Origin: Phorcus lineatus | Taxonomy: Eukaryota > Mollusca > Gastropoda > Trochida > Trochidae | Assembly: GCA_921293015.1 (NCBI GenBank) | Contig: OV121097.1 | Location: forward strand, 34,163,929-34,227,928 | Length of the DNA: 64,000 nt | Direction of reading: 5' to 3' | In this document: positions 46,090 to 59,300 of the stretch, piece after piece | Numbering within the stretch: position 1 is the stretch's first letter | How the letters are laid out: each line of letters opens with the position of its first letter | Notes under the pieces: generated by a model | Seen by the model: only the letters and a program-made list of their open reading frames with translations | Databases searched by the model: none | Told to the model about the DNA's origin: nothing | Translations under genes and position numbers: made by a program

Positions 46090-46968
46090 ATTGAGCATAA
46101 ACTGGTTGTGAATAAAGATGTCAATGCAGCTTATGGTGAATTTTTGAACTTCTTAAACCAAGAATTAGATAAAGTCTCAAAAAGATCGACTATAAAACAT
46201 TCTGTTAAAATAAAGTCTAAATCTTTCTATAAACCTTACTGGAATGATGAATTACAACAGAAATGGAATATTATTGTATGCTCTGCTGAAACGTCATGCC
46301 TAAAATGTAAATCTTCTTCCCGTAAATCATTGAGGTTTCCTTATACTCAAGAAAGGAAGGCGTTTGATAAGATGCTTAGAAAATGCAAACGACGATACCA
46401 ACTTGATGAACAACGGCGTTTATTAGAGAAACATAACAATAGAGATTATAGATCTTTTTGGAAGACAATAGGCAAAATTGGTATTTCTCGGGACCGTGAA
46501 TGTAATATCCCATGGGAGGTGGAACAAGATGGTTCAATAATCACTGACCATTCTGCTGTGCTAAAGCGTTGGGAACAAGATTACTCTTCACTCTTCGTCG
46601 ACGATGTTTCACCAAGGTTTGACGCAGGTCACCTTGACCGGGTCACAAGTGAACTTATCAACAGTGTGACGTCAGACACCGTGGTTGATACTACTGACCT
46701 AGATTCGCCCATCACGCTCAGTGAGGTCGAGAGAGCAATAGCACGTGCTAAGTGTGGGAAGGCAACAGGCCAGGACTTGTTATCTGCCGAGTGTCTGAAG
46801 AACAGAACTTGCATTAAGCTGATGTATTCTTTTTTTACACATTGTTTTGAAAACAGTAATTGTCTAGATGTATGGTCAACTAGCATTATTCAACCAATCA
46901 GAAAGCCAGATTGTAGGGTGGAGCTGAAGCATTTAATGGCTCGGTTTCTTGATTACCTGTTTCAATAG
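46090..46968 (+). pseudogene. LINE ORF2 fragment (pre-RT region), opposite orientation
   Basis: A 286-codon open frame contains YKPYWNDELQQKW, KCKRRYQLDEQRRLLEKHN, FWKTIGKIGISRDRE, EVERAIARAKCGKATGQDLL and STSIIQPIRKPD, the linker between endonuclease and RT plus RT motif 0/1 of a mollusc RTE/CR1-like LINE. It stops before motif A. It lies head to head with the minus-strand fragment at 45140-46070, which belongs to a different family (each has its own GKA.x.D block). Confidence 0.75.
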
Positions 46969-47690
46969 GTACAGTAGGATCACTTATCGTTCTGTGCTCT
47001 GTATCAATCCACTTGGGTGGTCTCTCATACGTCTGTTTTTCATTGGTGCTGGTCACCTGGTTTCTACAAGGTGTACTTGTGATGTGATCTGTACAGATGA
47101 CCTCTTCAATGACGATGAGCTCTGCCTCTGCTTCGTCGAGTTCTCGTTGTGACATAAGTAACTTGATTGAGCTCTCTATATCTGCGCGTTTCTTCAATAG
47201 CTAAGTCTCTTTCTCCGCAAACTTTAGTCTAACCCTAGCTGCCTCTGCCTTTGCTCGTTGAACTTGAAGTTGTACATGCAGTGTTTCGATCAACTGAAAC
47301 AGCGTCCCAATTGCCGGGATCTGAGGGAACATACCGCCGTCTGTCGTTAATTTCCTTGAGAACAACTTGAACTTTGTTTAGCATAGAATCTGCTCTGTTA
47401 TTGCATGAAACTTCCAATTTAATACTTTCCTCGGTTCCCACGCGTTGTAGGTAGGTGACAAACTCTGAGCAAACTTCCTTGAATGATTTATAATGTCTTT
47501 CAATATCTCTACGAAAATCCTGGAGGTGTTCAGCATTATCTCCTTGAGGAATAGAGTCAACTTGTACACTGTCAAGTAAGGCGGCTTGCCTGTTAAATTT
47601 GTAGAGATAATCCCTAACTTCATCTTCAAAAAGTTCATAACCTTTGTCCGTTAACTTCGTTGTACGAGAAGACATTGTAGGTAGATTCAC
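46905..47690 (-). pseudogene. retrotransposon gag-like remnant (BEL/Pao type)
   Basis: A frame at 47690-47235 (TKLTDKGYELFEDEVRDYL ... SFKEVCSEFVTYLQRVGT) is followed, after a stop, by 47197-46898 with a charged coiled coil (KKRADIESSIKLLMSQRELD). This helical N-terminus plus coiled coil is typical of gag proteins of BEL/Pao elements and resembles the layout of the gag at 54309. No capsid zinc knuckle, protease or pol follows in this orientation. It is a solo gag fragment abutting a LINE fragment. Confidence 0.6.
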
Positions 47691-47942
47691 AATTCATAAA
47701 ATTTCACAGATTGGCAATAATTGTCATTGTTATGTTTGAAAAAATCACGTTGTATTTCGCCAACACATACGATAGGATGCAGGTTTTTTACTATGCTGAC
47801 ACAATAAAAACGATGTTTGTCCACTTAAAACGTTTTTACTTCCCAGCTTTCATTTCCATGCAGTATGCAGTATTATAGAAACGGTAAAAAACCTTTGCAA
47901 CCATTAGTTTGCGCCGGTGAGAGAATGTGAAGCCGAGTAGTA

Positions 47943-48053
47943 ATGGCTGACAGAAAACGTGTTTTTGAGCGGAAACGGAAAACTGAACATAGAAGGGAGA
48001 TAACTCTTAGAATGAGGTTAAGGCGGAAGGGATTGAGAAATCCAATAAATTAA
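47943..48053 (+). other. 36-codon highly basic ORF, unrecognised
   Basis: ATG at 47943 encodes MADRKRVFERKRKTEHRRE then continuing Arg/Lys-rich sequence to a TAA. The frame resumes after the stop with more basic text (KEADVKGERKARRR). It could be the N-terminus of a decayed mobile-element DNA-binding protein. There is no neighbour support. Confidence 0.2.
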
Positions 48054-48099
48054 AAGAAGCGGACGTAAAAGGTGAAAGGAAGGCCCGTAGGAGGCATTA

Positions 48100-49245
48100 C
48101 AAGAATAATTCATAGAATACTTACAACGAATAAAAGTGCATTTATATATACTAGTAAACTACAGAATTCTCCGAGATGTACATTCTGTAATAGCTCAAAT
48201 GAAACTATAAAACATTTTTTTTTTATTGTGAACATGTAAGAAGTCTGTGGCATCACCTGTGTGAATGGATCAGATGTAAAATGACAAAACATTGGAACCA
48301 AATATAACTCACATATTGTTTGGATATAAAGAAATGACGTTTTAAATCTGATCTTTATTGTAACCAAACACTTCATATACAGCTGTAAATGCAAAAATAA
48401 AACTCCTCATATCAACGGTTTGAAAACAGCTCTTCAAGAAACTTATAACGTCAGTAAGCAGATACTCTATACTGAATGTAGGTATGACAAATTCATGTCA
48501 TTTTGGTCTTCTTGCCACAGTCTTTTTACATAGAATTATTCCTATTCGTTTGCTTTTTTTGTGGTTAGAAAGAAAATGTATAACATGTAAGATCAAGTAT
48601 GTAAATCCGACACCGTCCACATTTGTGGATATATGCCATATAACTTTTATAATATATTGATGAATATATATACTATATAAATCCAGTCATGCCTATCTGA
48701 AAATATCCATTGTAGATACTGACAATGTATGTGAAACGACTATGTACGGTACCCTCAGAAAAGAAATAAAGTGATAAAAAAAAAAAGAACCAAAGGTACC
48801 AGCATCCACTGGAAATGCTGCTTATCTACATGCCCAGCTACAATAAACACATCCAACCGCTCCATCATGACAGTTAACAACATCCACAACCATGGTCCAA
48901 ATCAAACCAAGATTGCTTTTGACAGTTATTTATCTTTATATCATTTATCATGTGCAAGTCATACTTTATCAAATTATGAGCAGAAATAATCTCTGCTATC
49001 AGAAATGCAAAGAGATGAAGCCGATATGATCCACTGAATAACTCACCTTATTGGACTTTATAAAATGTGAAAATATGAGTATATAGATATTGAAGTGCTT
49101 TTGTAATAAACATGAAATGTATTAATGTGATGAATAAATGTATTTGAGATGACCCCTGCAGTCTATATTGTCTGACCAATTCGTACGCATGACCAATTTT
49201 CATATGGAGTACAGTAGGTGGTGGCAAATTGGGAAGACACCCTTG
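48100..49245 (+). repeat. inverted duplicate segment, copy 2
   Basis: It is the reverse complement of 31815-32985 with few differences. It includes LINE coding text (RIIHRILTTNKSAFIYTS) at its left end, the 63-bp module at 48794-48854, and about 100 bp of the next LINE fragment (MTNFHMEYSRWW) at its right end, after which the similarity stops abruptly. Confidence 0.75.
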
Positions 49246-49249
49246 GTTA

Positions 49250-49716
49250 AAACTAGATGTATTGATCCGGGAATACATGTAGAGAATTACTGATTGAGGT
49301 CATGTTCAGCAGACATTTGACTAATTTTGAACCGACCAATAAAATGATGGCAGGAAGTCAGCTTTCAACCAATCAATGACGAGTTTCTTTTGCATCCTGG
49401 TTAATGTCACATGCTGACGTTTCCCCTACGTTTGTCTAAAATTAATCTATCAATCTTAATTTGTGATTGATTGATCTAATTTCTTGATTTACAAATAAAC
49501 AACACACAAATAACCGCTAACACAATCTGCACGGAATCGATGCTGTCATATTTTTCAATAAAATTCACTACGATACATTGGTAACATTCGGATATCATAA
49601 CCGAGGTACCCGAGATTCGAAGAGCTGGTCCAGCTCTCTTTTGACTGGCTGATGTTCGCGCCTGCGCGACATGGAATAGGGGTGTAAGTTTTCTAGATTA
49701 TTGACATGCATTACAT

Positions 49717-49769
<53 letters not shown>

Positions 49770-49773
49770 AATG

Positions 49774-49827
<54 letters not shown>

Positions 49828-50490
49828 TTCAAGTAGTTTATTCATGTGTCTTGGGTTTTACACCCCGGGCCTATTTTGGCCAAAAAGACACCGAAAAGAC
49901 ACCGATGCACACGGTGTTAAAATTCATAAAATAAATCATGATACATACAATTAGAATTGCATTTTTCTGTACATACACATGTGGCAGATGTATTTTATTG
50001 TATATATAATATGTTAGTATCATTACAATTCTCTCTTTTTAGCTATATTATTATCAAGCACATCAAGGGTTAAGCTTTTAGAGTTTGACCATAGTGAAAT
50101 ACTCTTATGTAACTGCCCAAGCCATGACGCTTCTCAGCTAATTGGTCTTACTAACCGCCTGCACTTTTGAAATCATTTTGCACTGCTTCTTTCGACTGAC
50201 AAGACAGAATTAACAACAGACAGAGTATGTAGCAATTGAGGTTAGTATATATATATAAGTGATATTGCATTTAAGTTTTGCAATATATTTATCATTAAAA
50301 TGTATCTATTTATCATAACCTAAATAGGTATTTATCAAGTATAGCAGGTAAGTATGCTATGCATTATCTTTTACTTGTAATGCTCAAAACATTAAATAAG
50401 TACTATTAAAACTAAGTTGTGTAAACATTAGTTCCATCTTGCCCCTGCATTGTCTCCAATAGACATAAGGAAGTGAAGATATCTTCCAAT
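49250..50490. other. no gene seen; holds a microsatellite
   Basis: Apart from the (AAT)n run at 49721-49827, no feature was recognised. Composition changes near 49600-49680 (GC-richer) without an element boundary that I can define. Confidence 0.4.
49721..49827. repeat. (TAA)n microsatellite with TGA interruptions
   Basis: About 107 bp of TAA repeats interrupted by several TGA units near 49750-49775. A poly-Asn/Asp open frame across it is an artefact. Confidence 0.95.
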
Positions 50491-50509
50491 AGTTTTCAAC
50501 TAATGTCCA

Positions 50510-51205
50510 ACCTCCATAGCTATTCAAGGGTTGCCTGATCATACAGACCCTTCAAATTATTGCCCTATACCCTTAACAAGTTGCGTATGCAAAACTATGG
50601 AACGGATGATCAACGATCGTCTTTTTTGGTACTTGGAAACCAACAATTACTCACTGACATTCAATGCGGTTTCCGTAAACAAGGAAGTACCATTGATCAT
50701 CTCGTATGTTTAGAAACTTTTGTTCGGGATGCATTTATTAACAAACAACTTGCAGTGTCAATATTTTTCGATTTGGAAAAAGCTTATGATATAACATGGA
50801 AGTATGGCATACTAAAAGATTTATATGAATTTGGCATGTGAGGTCGTATGCCCGAATTTATATCCAACTTTTTATATGAACGACAATTTAAGGTCCGTGT
50901 GGGTTCTACCCGTTTATGATTTTCTTTGACCAAGAAATGGGTGTCCCACAAGGAAGCATTTTATCAGTCACCCTATTTAGCATTTAAATAAATAGCTTGG
51001 CTAAAGTTTTAAATGGTCATACTGATGGATCGCTTTCTGTAGATGACTTTGGAATCTGTTGCCGAGGCAAGAATATGCCATCAATTGAGCTGCAATTGCA
51101 GCTTTGTTTAAACAAAATTCATAAATGGTCGTTAGAAAACGGCTTTAAATTTTCAAAAGCTAAAACATCTTGTGTGCATTTTTGCACACAGCTGGGAGTA
51201 GACAA
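50510..51205 (+). pseudogene. I/Nimb-like LINE, RT domain (left part)
   Basis: The frames show DPSNYCPIPLTSCVCKTMER (RT start), then CGFRKQGSTIDHLVCLETFV, motif A FFDLEKAYDITWKYG (about 50764-50810), WVSHKEAF.. for the decayed motif B (GVPQGS readable in another frame near 50941), motif C SVDDFGIC (usual YVDD), and LCLNKIHKWSLENGFKFSKAK. A stop at 50839 and frame changes make it inactive. Similarity breaks off near 51205 and resumes at about 52330. Confidence 0.82.
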
Positions 51206-51439
51206 ATTTATCATCATTAGAAATACATATTTGTTTAAGTATAGTGCAGTGCGTATTCACTCCACTGTCAAAATGAGCTGTTGCTTTATTCAGATTAAAG
51301 TAATTTTTTGGTATGTATTTCAGAAATCTGAAATAATGCAGATATGTGTGTTAAAGATTAAATTCCTCTTTGAGTGTTCCAAAAGTCTTTACATCACCAT
51401 TTAGACATATGATATCCCTAATCCGTCGCAATCCATCTC

Positions 51440-52250
51440 TATACCATGAGTTAAATAAGGTCATATCAGTAAATGGAGTAAAATGAGAATTGGAAGGGAT
51501 TCAAACTCGTCAAAAGTTGTAATCTCATTTTTCATTACACAAGTATAACACGTTACAACATCTTTCCAAAAGCAGTTTGTAATGTTTTTGGCATATAATT
51601 GCAGTCTTTCTCTTTGAAAATTAAACAAGTCAATGTTTCCATATTGTGACAATGATTCAAATGCTAGGTACTGCCATAGTCCATTTCCTTTGAATAGTCT
51701 CTTTAACCATTTTATCTTCATATAATTACAAAAGAAAATTATATCGATCATTTTCAGCATTCCTTTTGCATAATCGTTGATCAACATATTTCGTTTGATT
51801 TTATCACGTTTCCCTCCCCAAACAAACTTAAAGAGAATAGAGTTTAAACGTTTGAAAAAGTGTTTGGATGGGTTGGGAAGCGCTATGAAAAGATGTGTAA
51901 AAAGGGGGATAATCTGAGACTTCAGGATCTATTCGACCATGAGAATAATATTTTCCTGCTTTTGGAGAATTGTTGCTCAAAGTTCAAAGAAATAATTTTG
52001 TTTAGGTCTGTAGAGAATGTTATTCCGAGAATTTTGAACGGTTCTTTGGACCAACGAAGTGGTATATGGGGACAAAGTTGCTCATTAGACTTTTTCTTGG
52101 AGCCAAACCATACAGCTATGGTTTTATCACAGTTCAGATTCTAACCAGAGACAGTAGCGAACTTTTGAATTAATTACATAGATGAGTTCTGATAATCCCT
52201 TTTCTGATCCATCAAGAGTAAAATTGGTATCATCTATCTGCGTATTGAAA
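51440..52250 (-). pseudogene. antisense L1/Tx1-like LINE fragment inserted in the I/Nimb-like LINE
   Basis: On the minus strand from about 52140, CDKTIAVWFGSKKKSNEQ, EPFKILGITFSTDLNKI, LFTHLFIALPNPSKHFFKRL and KFVWGGKRDKIKRNMLINDY can be read. The open frame 51787-51461 (KMIDIIFFCNYMKIKWLKRL ... ITNCFWKDVVTCY) follows. It matches the post-RT region of the LINEs at 30.7-36.4 kb, but diverged. Its exact ends inside the host LINE are unclear. Confidence 0.72.
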
Positions 52251-52329
52251 CATAAGATATTCCTTGCATTTTGCCTTTAATTGTGATGCCCTTAATGTTA
52301 TTGTTTCTCCTAATTTCCATTATTTATGT

Positions 52330-53081
52330 ATCCACCCGCCCCTCATACATCAAAATGCTAGATACAATCCACAACCAGGGTATCAGACTTTGTCTTCGGG
52401 CCTTCATGATGAGCCATCTCTTGCAGATCGGCGCATCAAGTTAGCACTTCAATATATATCTAAACTCAAATCCTATCCTTCAAATCCTAATCCAGCTTAC
52501 AACTGCATATTTAATCCTGAATACCAGCAGCTGTATACTTAAAACCAAAAGCAATTCAGTATCCGTATTCAACAACATGTTGGACATTCGGATATTGACC
52601 TCACAACTGTAGCAGAACATGGTTTACTCCACCTTGGCAGTTGGTCAAGCCCCATGTTGATCTTAGCTTAACCACAAATAAAAATTCAGAAACAAATCAG
52701 TTTATATTCCTACAGGCTTTCAATGAACTCCCTGATATTTATTCTGATTACAAACCAATTTACACTGATGGTTCTAAGGATGGTGAGACAGTTGCTGCTG
52801 AGACAGTTGCAGCAGCAACTGTTACACCTTCAACAACTTATGATTCAAGGCTGCATGATGACAGCATGTTCACAGCTGAAGCTGAGGCCATCCTCAAGGC
52901 CATTCAGCATATCAAAAACTCTACTGCTAATAATTATATTATCTTTTCTGACTCCCTATATTGCATTAAGGCTATCAAAAACTGCAAAAGTGATCACCCC
53001 ATTATAAGGCATATTTTGACCATTCACAATACCTTTCTCAAATGCGACATAGTCTTTTGCTGGCTTCCTAGCCATGTGGGT
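52330..53081 (+). pseudogene. I/Nimb-like LINE, connection and RNase H domain
   Basis: It resumes the host LINE: MLDTIHNQG, then DEPSLADRRIKLALQYISKL, then an RNase H domain with IYTDGSKDGE (first Asp), FTAEAEAILKAIQHI (Glu), IIFSDSLYCIKAI (second Asp) and WLPSHVG at 53081, where the BEL/Pao LTR cuts it. The last RNase H catalytic residue would lie beyond the break. A short internal duplication (ETVAAETVAAATV) is visible after the first Asp. The element is dead. Confidence 0.85.
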
Positions 53082-53450
53082 TGTTATATTTTGGAATCAG
53101 AAATTATGTTTACCGCACGATACAGAGGTTATAAAACCGTAATTATTTCATATTATGAATGCGACAGTTAATAAATGATAGGTTAACTGCTTCCTAAGTA
53201 ATTTAATGTTAATTTCCTGCTATTTGAATGTACATTTCTGCAATCATTTATCACATTTTTTTCTGTTTTGTAATTGCAGTCAATCTTCTTGTTCATCTCA
53301 TCACTCGCTTCATTCGATGCACATCTGTGTACACAAGATATATTGTAAAAGTGGCTTTAGAACAATATAAAAGTTTGAATGGAAGAATTGTCGTCCTCTT
53401 ATTGATGCTGACACATATTGAGACCCTGAAAATAATCAAGAAACTGATAT
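53082..53450 (+). repeat. 5' LTR of the BEL/Pao element
   Basis: Starts TGTTATATTTTGGAATCAG. It is near-identical to the 3' copy, except that it lacks about 90 bp after ATTATGTTT present at 59996-60085, and its similarity to the 3' copy ends near 53450 (AATAATCAAGAAACT). The true right end of the LTR is therefore uncertain. It lies directly after the interrupted RNase H codons of the host LINE. Confidence 0.8.
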
Positions 53451-53524
53451 CATTGACGTTTTACCGCTATTTGGAAAACATGCGGGAAGCTACAGTTCAA
53501 CCTAGATTCAGGAGCTATATTTAG

Positions 53525-54300
53525 AACACATGAAACCGCGGCACGGTCTCACGCTCGACGGGCTTGTAGTCCGACCAGATTATAATGAACCTCTCACTCG
53601 CTAGCTCGCTGTGAAACAAGAAAAGCCTTTAAAAAGGCTAAGTTGGAGGCACACTTGTTAGGCTAGGAAATACTGCGAAATCATATATATAGGGTACAAA
53701 TAGGATAGGATTTTCATTACAGCAAATAAGTAGATTAAGGCCATTAATAGAAAAAAAGACCTTCATTTTATCTTTTATTTAGAAAAAGTTATACAATTAT
53801 TTATTCATAGCATCAAATAATAGAATAGTCAGGCTAACTTGCAGTTATAAATAGATCCATACAGTTCTGTTTTAAACAACAGTCACCGATTCATCCCTTG
53901 GAAATAGATCTATTTTTAGAATATAGGTCACAATTGATAGCGTCCGGATTCAGCACCGCTCGACTCTTTTGCAAATTCATAAATCCATATATGTATCACT
54001 TATTGTTTCTCAACTCTCAAAGATTGCCAGTACAAATATATTAAAACAAAGTCTAAAGCATATAGTTCACTACCTCTATCTTTGTCTGTCACGAAGCGAT
54101 ATCCCAAAAATTGACTCGCCTTTATGACTTTCTCTACTTATCGACTTGTAGCTGCTTGTTTCTCGCGTGTGCCGTTTGAGAGGAGGGGTTTTTACTAACA
54201 TGGAATTGAGTTTTCTACCTTTCATGCGACATTCACGCGTCTTATTTAGTACACGTGCGGTCATGAATAATTTTACTGTCTTTTTCATTCTTAAACCTCC
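53525..54300 (+). other. 5' leader of the BEL/Pao element
   Basis: Non-coding sequence between the 5' LTR similarity and the gag start; it would contain the primer-binding site, but I could not match one to a tRNA 3' end with confidence. Confidence 0.4.
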
Positions 54301-54308
54301 AACCAATA

Positions 54309-56355
54309 ATGGAAGACTTGAAACTCGATTCATACTCAGTTTATAGTGAGGAGGTAGGCACCACTAGTAAAAGGACAGTTACAACGACTTCTAAAGGATT
54401 ATTTTACACTCTAGACATCAAGATTAAGGCACTTACGTCACTATGTAAGAAATTACTGAAAATTGAGAATACTATTGACAATATCCTACGATCAGATACA
54501 GTCGAATCCAAGGATGTTCGAAAGGCCTATTTGGACTGGTTAACTGTATGTGAATATATTTTGAATGATAGGGGAAATTATGCTTCTCTTGTGTATAAAA
54601 ACAGTGTTCCTGAAGAATATATTGATTTTCTGATCAAACTAGATAGTGACATTGAATGTTTTAAACATTTCCAACATGACATTTCTGCATGGTTGCAAGA
54701 AAAGGAACCAGAGAGAAGGCAAAAGGCCAAAACTGAAGATAGTGCATCTAAGATGTCCAAAGGTGACCAAAAGTCACATGTTAGCTCATATAGATCAAAT
54801 GTATCTTCAACACGACTGCAGGAAGAACAGAAACGAGCCGAATTATTGGTTAAAGATGCTGCTTTGGATAGAAAGCATGAATTAGAACTTGAAAAGGCTA
54901 GACTGAACTTGAAGAAGAAAAGTTTGACCTGGAGACAGAAATGGCTATTTCTGATGCTAGGTGGAAAGTATTGGATGAATATGAAGAAGGCCACAGCAGC
55001 AGGCACAGTTCGAGGATAAGACGCCACAGTTTAGATCCAGAGTCAACTAACCAACAAGACTTGTTCAAGTACACTTACAGTCCAAGGTGTGATGAAGTAT
55101 ACCATCATGACACTGAACCATTAGAAGCAAATTTCACAGCTGAACTACCAAAGTCAAAACCCCACAGGCTAGCCGCTAGACAGGCTGCTCCAAACCAGAC
55201 GAATACAGAAGGAACATCTGACAATGTTATCTCTACTGTGATACGACAGATGCGGAAACCAGCAACAGATCTCATGGTATTCAGTGGTGACCCTCTTCAG
55301 TACAGGAAGTTCATGCGTCAGTTTAAGACATGAATTCTTGCAAACATAGATGATTATGATGAGATTCTCAACTACTTGAAGCAATTCACATCTGGTGAGG
55401 TGCGCAACATTGTCAGCAGCTATGGATACTTGGATGCTCAGCTTGGTTACCCAGCAGCTATGAGAGAGCTTGAACAAAGATATGGAAATGAAGAAGTTAT
55501 TGTGAATGCATTTGTTCGCAAAGCACTAAACTGGCCATACATCAAAGCAGAAAACCCAAGATCACTGTATGAATTTGCAGTATTCTTATCCGAATGTGCA
55601 AATGCTGTGAAGGGAGATATCCTTGATAACACAGAGAACATTCAAAGACCCTACCAATATCAGGACAAGTTTAGAAGCCAGGTTAAGAGCATTCGTGAAG
55701 CTGGTAGACAAGTGAAATTCTTGGATCTAGTAAACTTCTTGAGAAAGGAATCATGGAAGGCTAATGATCCCATGTTTGGGAAGGAAGCATTGCAAGGTAA
55801 AGCACAAGCTTCACTTAACAAGGTTAACCCCAGGTCATCTAGCAACACCAGTCTGAGAACAAAGCTTACTTTAGCCACGGATGTCTGTTCTTCTAAAAGG
55901 ACTAGTTCTTTACCACCACGACAGACACATTCGGCTCCTCAACAAAAGGCAAGTTCAGTGTCTCCTCCTTCAAAGACAAGCAAAGCATCACCTCCTTCAA
56001 AGCAAAATCCAGCACATCCTCCTTCCACAAGTTCAGTACCTCCCCCTCCTAAGCCAAACCCAGTGAAACCACCAGAAAACCCACAAGAAACCTACCGCCA
56101 ATGTCGATACTGTGGATCCAATGAGCATAGAGTCAGTGAATGTGAACAGTTTTCTATACTGCCTTATGGCGACATTGTCAGCTTCATCATGAAAAATGGA
56201 CTTTGCTTTGGCTGCTTCAAAAAGGGACACTTGAGCAAGGAATGTAGAAGCCAGATTATTTGTTCGAAGTGCAATGGTCGGCATAATGTAGTTCTTCACC
56301 AAGACTGGACCAAGATGCAGCAACAAGATACTCAAAGAGTTCAAGCCAGTTCATG
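54309..56355 (+). pseudogene. BEL/Pao gag (capsid and CCHC zinc knuckles), disrupted
   Basis: From ATG 54309 the helical N-terminus (KIKALTSLCKKLLKIENTID) and coiled coil (KRAELLVKDAALDRKHELEL) are read. A +1 frame change near 54915 leads to ETEMAISDARWKVLDEYEE. A TGA at 55331-55333 interrupts the capsid region (MVFSGDPLQYRKFMRQFKT-stop-ILANIDDYDEILNYL). After a proline/serine-rich linker come zinc knuckles CRYCGSNEHRVSEC (56102 on), CFGCFKKGHLSKEC (56204 on) and CSKCNGRHNVVLH. The gag would package element RNA; this copy cannot make an intact protein. Confidence 0.9.
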
Positions 56356-59300
56356 TTTAGTTCCAATATGGGGGTCGGAGAAGATACAGAAGCAGTCTGT
56401 ACCATGGTTATAATACAAGTGAAGGTACGCATGAAGGAAGGTTTGCAAGCTATTGATACATATGCTTTCCTGGACCCCGGGAGCAGTGCATCATTCTGCA
56501 CCGAGTCATTGCTGGAGCAGTTAGGAGCTAATGGGAAACAAATGAAGATAGACATTGACAGTATGGGAGCACCTAGAACTATCAGTACAGGACAGTTTCA
56601 GGACGCTATGAGATTGCTTCCATTACGCGACCACAATGTAAAGTTTCCTTTCAACTATTCACTAACACTCAAAAATCTGATGAGACTCAGAAGACAGATG
56701 GAACGAGACAACAAATTTAGGCTTGAGTAGACAAGCTTTATGAACAAAATGCTGGACAAGAATTTTGCAGAGAAAATTCCTGACGATGAACCAGAACCGA
56801 AAGGTGGACTCGTCTGGTTTATCCCTCATCACGGGGTATATCACCCAAAGAAGATGAAGTTGAGAGTTGTGTTCAACTGCGCAGCTACCTTTAATGGTAC
56901 CTCACTTAATCAAAAGTTGTTGTCAGGACCTGACCTCACAAATAACCTTGTCGCTGTCCTGTTGAGATTCAGGAGAGAAAGGATCATTATCAAAGGAGAC
57001 ATCGAGAGCATGTTCTACCAAGTGCGTGTGGCACAGACACATTGAAACTATCAGCGTTACCTTTGGTGGCCGGAGGGAGATTACACAAGAGATGCTGTCA
57101 AGTACAGGATGAAAGTCCTTATGTTTGGTACAACCTCGTCTCCAAGCTGTGCAAATGCAGCACTCTTGAAGACAGCAAGAGACAACGAAAAGAACTTTGA
57201 GCCTAAAATTGGTGAAATTGTAAGGAACAATTTTTATGTGGACCACTGCCTGTTCTCCGAGATGAACTCGGATGATGCTGTAAGCAGTGTCCAGCAGGTT
57301 ACCTCCATGTGTCGACTCGGGGGCTTCAGACTCATTAAGTGGGTGAGCAACAGTGCAGATGTCCTGAATAGCATTCCAGAGGAAGACGGAGATGGTAATG
57401 TGAAGACTCTATACCTAGATCCCCTGGAATCTGACCAAGCAGAAAGAGTTGTTTGGAAAATACATGTAGACACATTTGGATTTAGAGTGCATGCAGCCAA
57501 TGTATCCTGTACAAGACGACATGTGCTCTCTATTGTGAGTTCGATCTTCGATCCCTTGGGATTCATTTCACTATTTGTACTCAAGGCCAGGATACTGCTT
57601 CAAAATATGTGTTTAGAAGGCCTAGGTTGGGATTAAGAAATAACAGGCGCAAGACTCTCAGAATGGCAAGACTGGGTTGAAGACCTACCTCACCTCGAAG
57701 AAGTCTCCATCCCAAGATGTTACAAATCTTCAAACTTGGAAACTGTGACTCTAACCCAGCTTCATCTCTTCTCTGACGCAAGCAATGAAGGTTACGGTGT
57801 TACAGCCTACCTCCGACTAAGTGATGCAACAGGAAACATCTCCTGATCTTTAGTGATGGCCAAGGCTCATGTGACTCCTGCTAAGAAAGTGACAATACCT
57901 AGACTTGAACTTACAGCAGCTTGTACTGCCGTGAAGTTAGCTCGATTTCTCCAAAGGGAACTTCAAATGAAAATCGACAGTACTCACTTCTGGACTGACA
58001 GTATGTCTGTCATTCGCTATATCAACAAAAAGACTTCAAGATTCAAAACTTTTGTGTCAAACAGAATCACCATTATCCAAGATGGTTCAGACCCTACCCA
58101 GTGGAGATCCGCACACAATCCAGCCGATGCTGCTTCAAGAGGTCTTAGAATAGCAGCCTTCCTCAAACTTGATCATTGGTTTCACGGACCTCCATTCCTT
58201 CAAAAGCCTGAACATGAATGGTTCAAAACTATGATGGCCAATGATAACGACCTCGGAGATGACCCAGAACTGAAGCAGAAAGAAATAAAAGTGGTGGTTT
58301 CAACAATAGCTGATGATACTGTAGACGTAATGGACAGAATAATGAACTGCAGTTCGTCGTGGATGAAGCTCAAAAGAATTGTTGGCTGGTTCATTCTCTA
58401 CATGACCAAACTGAGGAAGCAAGTTAAAGTAGGAAACTGCTCCAAGAATGGAAAGACAACTGTCAAACTTACTGTTGAAATAATCAAGAAAGCTGAGACA
58501 GCCATTCTACGCTATGTACAGCACAGATACTTAAAGGGCATTATCTGTGCACTCAAGAACCCATCAAAGGAACACGCACTAGACAAGGCTGTGAGAAAAC
58601 TTGACCCATTCATTAAAGATGGACTTGTCCGAGTTGGCGGTCGACTAAGGGAAGCTTCCATCCCATATGAAGCTAAGCATCAACTGTTGCTACCCAAGGA
58701 CTGTCACGTATCCAGACTGATAGTACAGGATTCTCATGAATCGGTTGGACACATGGGTAAAGCTGCCATAATGGCTCACCTTCCACCAACCTACTGGATA
58801 CCAAGAGTTGGACATCTCATCAAAAGCATCACTTCGAGGTGTGTTCCATGTGTAAAGTACACTGCCAAACAGATGGAGCAAAAGATGGCCGACTTGCCGA
58901 TCGATAGGGTCACTGCCGACGAACCACCCTTCTCTCGTGTAGGAATTGACTTCTTTGGTCCCTTTGTGGTAAAAAGGGGTCGGGCGAATGTGAAACGTTA
59001 TGGAGTGGTCTTCACCTGCCTGTCCATAAGAGCCATCCACCTTGAAGTCGCTGCTTCCATGGACACAAGTTCCTGCATCAATGCGTTTAAGAGATTCTTC
59101 GTCAGACGAGGTCATTCGAAGAAGGTCTGGACAGATAATGGGACTAACTTATTGGGCTTTGAAACTTCGGGAGGAAATAGAAAGATGGAACCATCACCAA
59201 CTACATGAGACCTTTCTCCAGCGGAATATATCCTGGCAGTTCAACCCACCATCCGCTTCCCACCACGGTGGCGTTTGGGAAAGAATGATCCGTACCATAC

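Noticed and set aside
45140..46968. Single twin-primed LINE insertion
   Set aside because: Both fragments carry the same RT-start region (GKAADPDG and GKATGQD), so they overlap in the protein and differ in sequence; they come from different families.
49701..49934. 77-codon poly-Asn/Asp ORF
   Set aside because: Translation of the TAA microsatellite.
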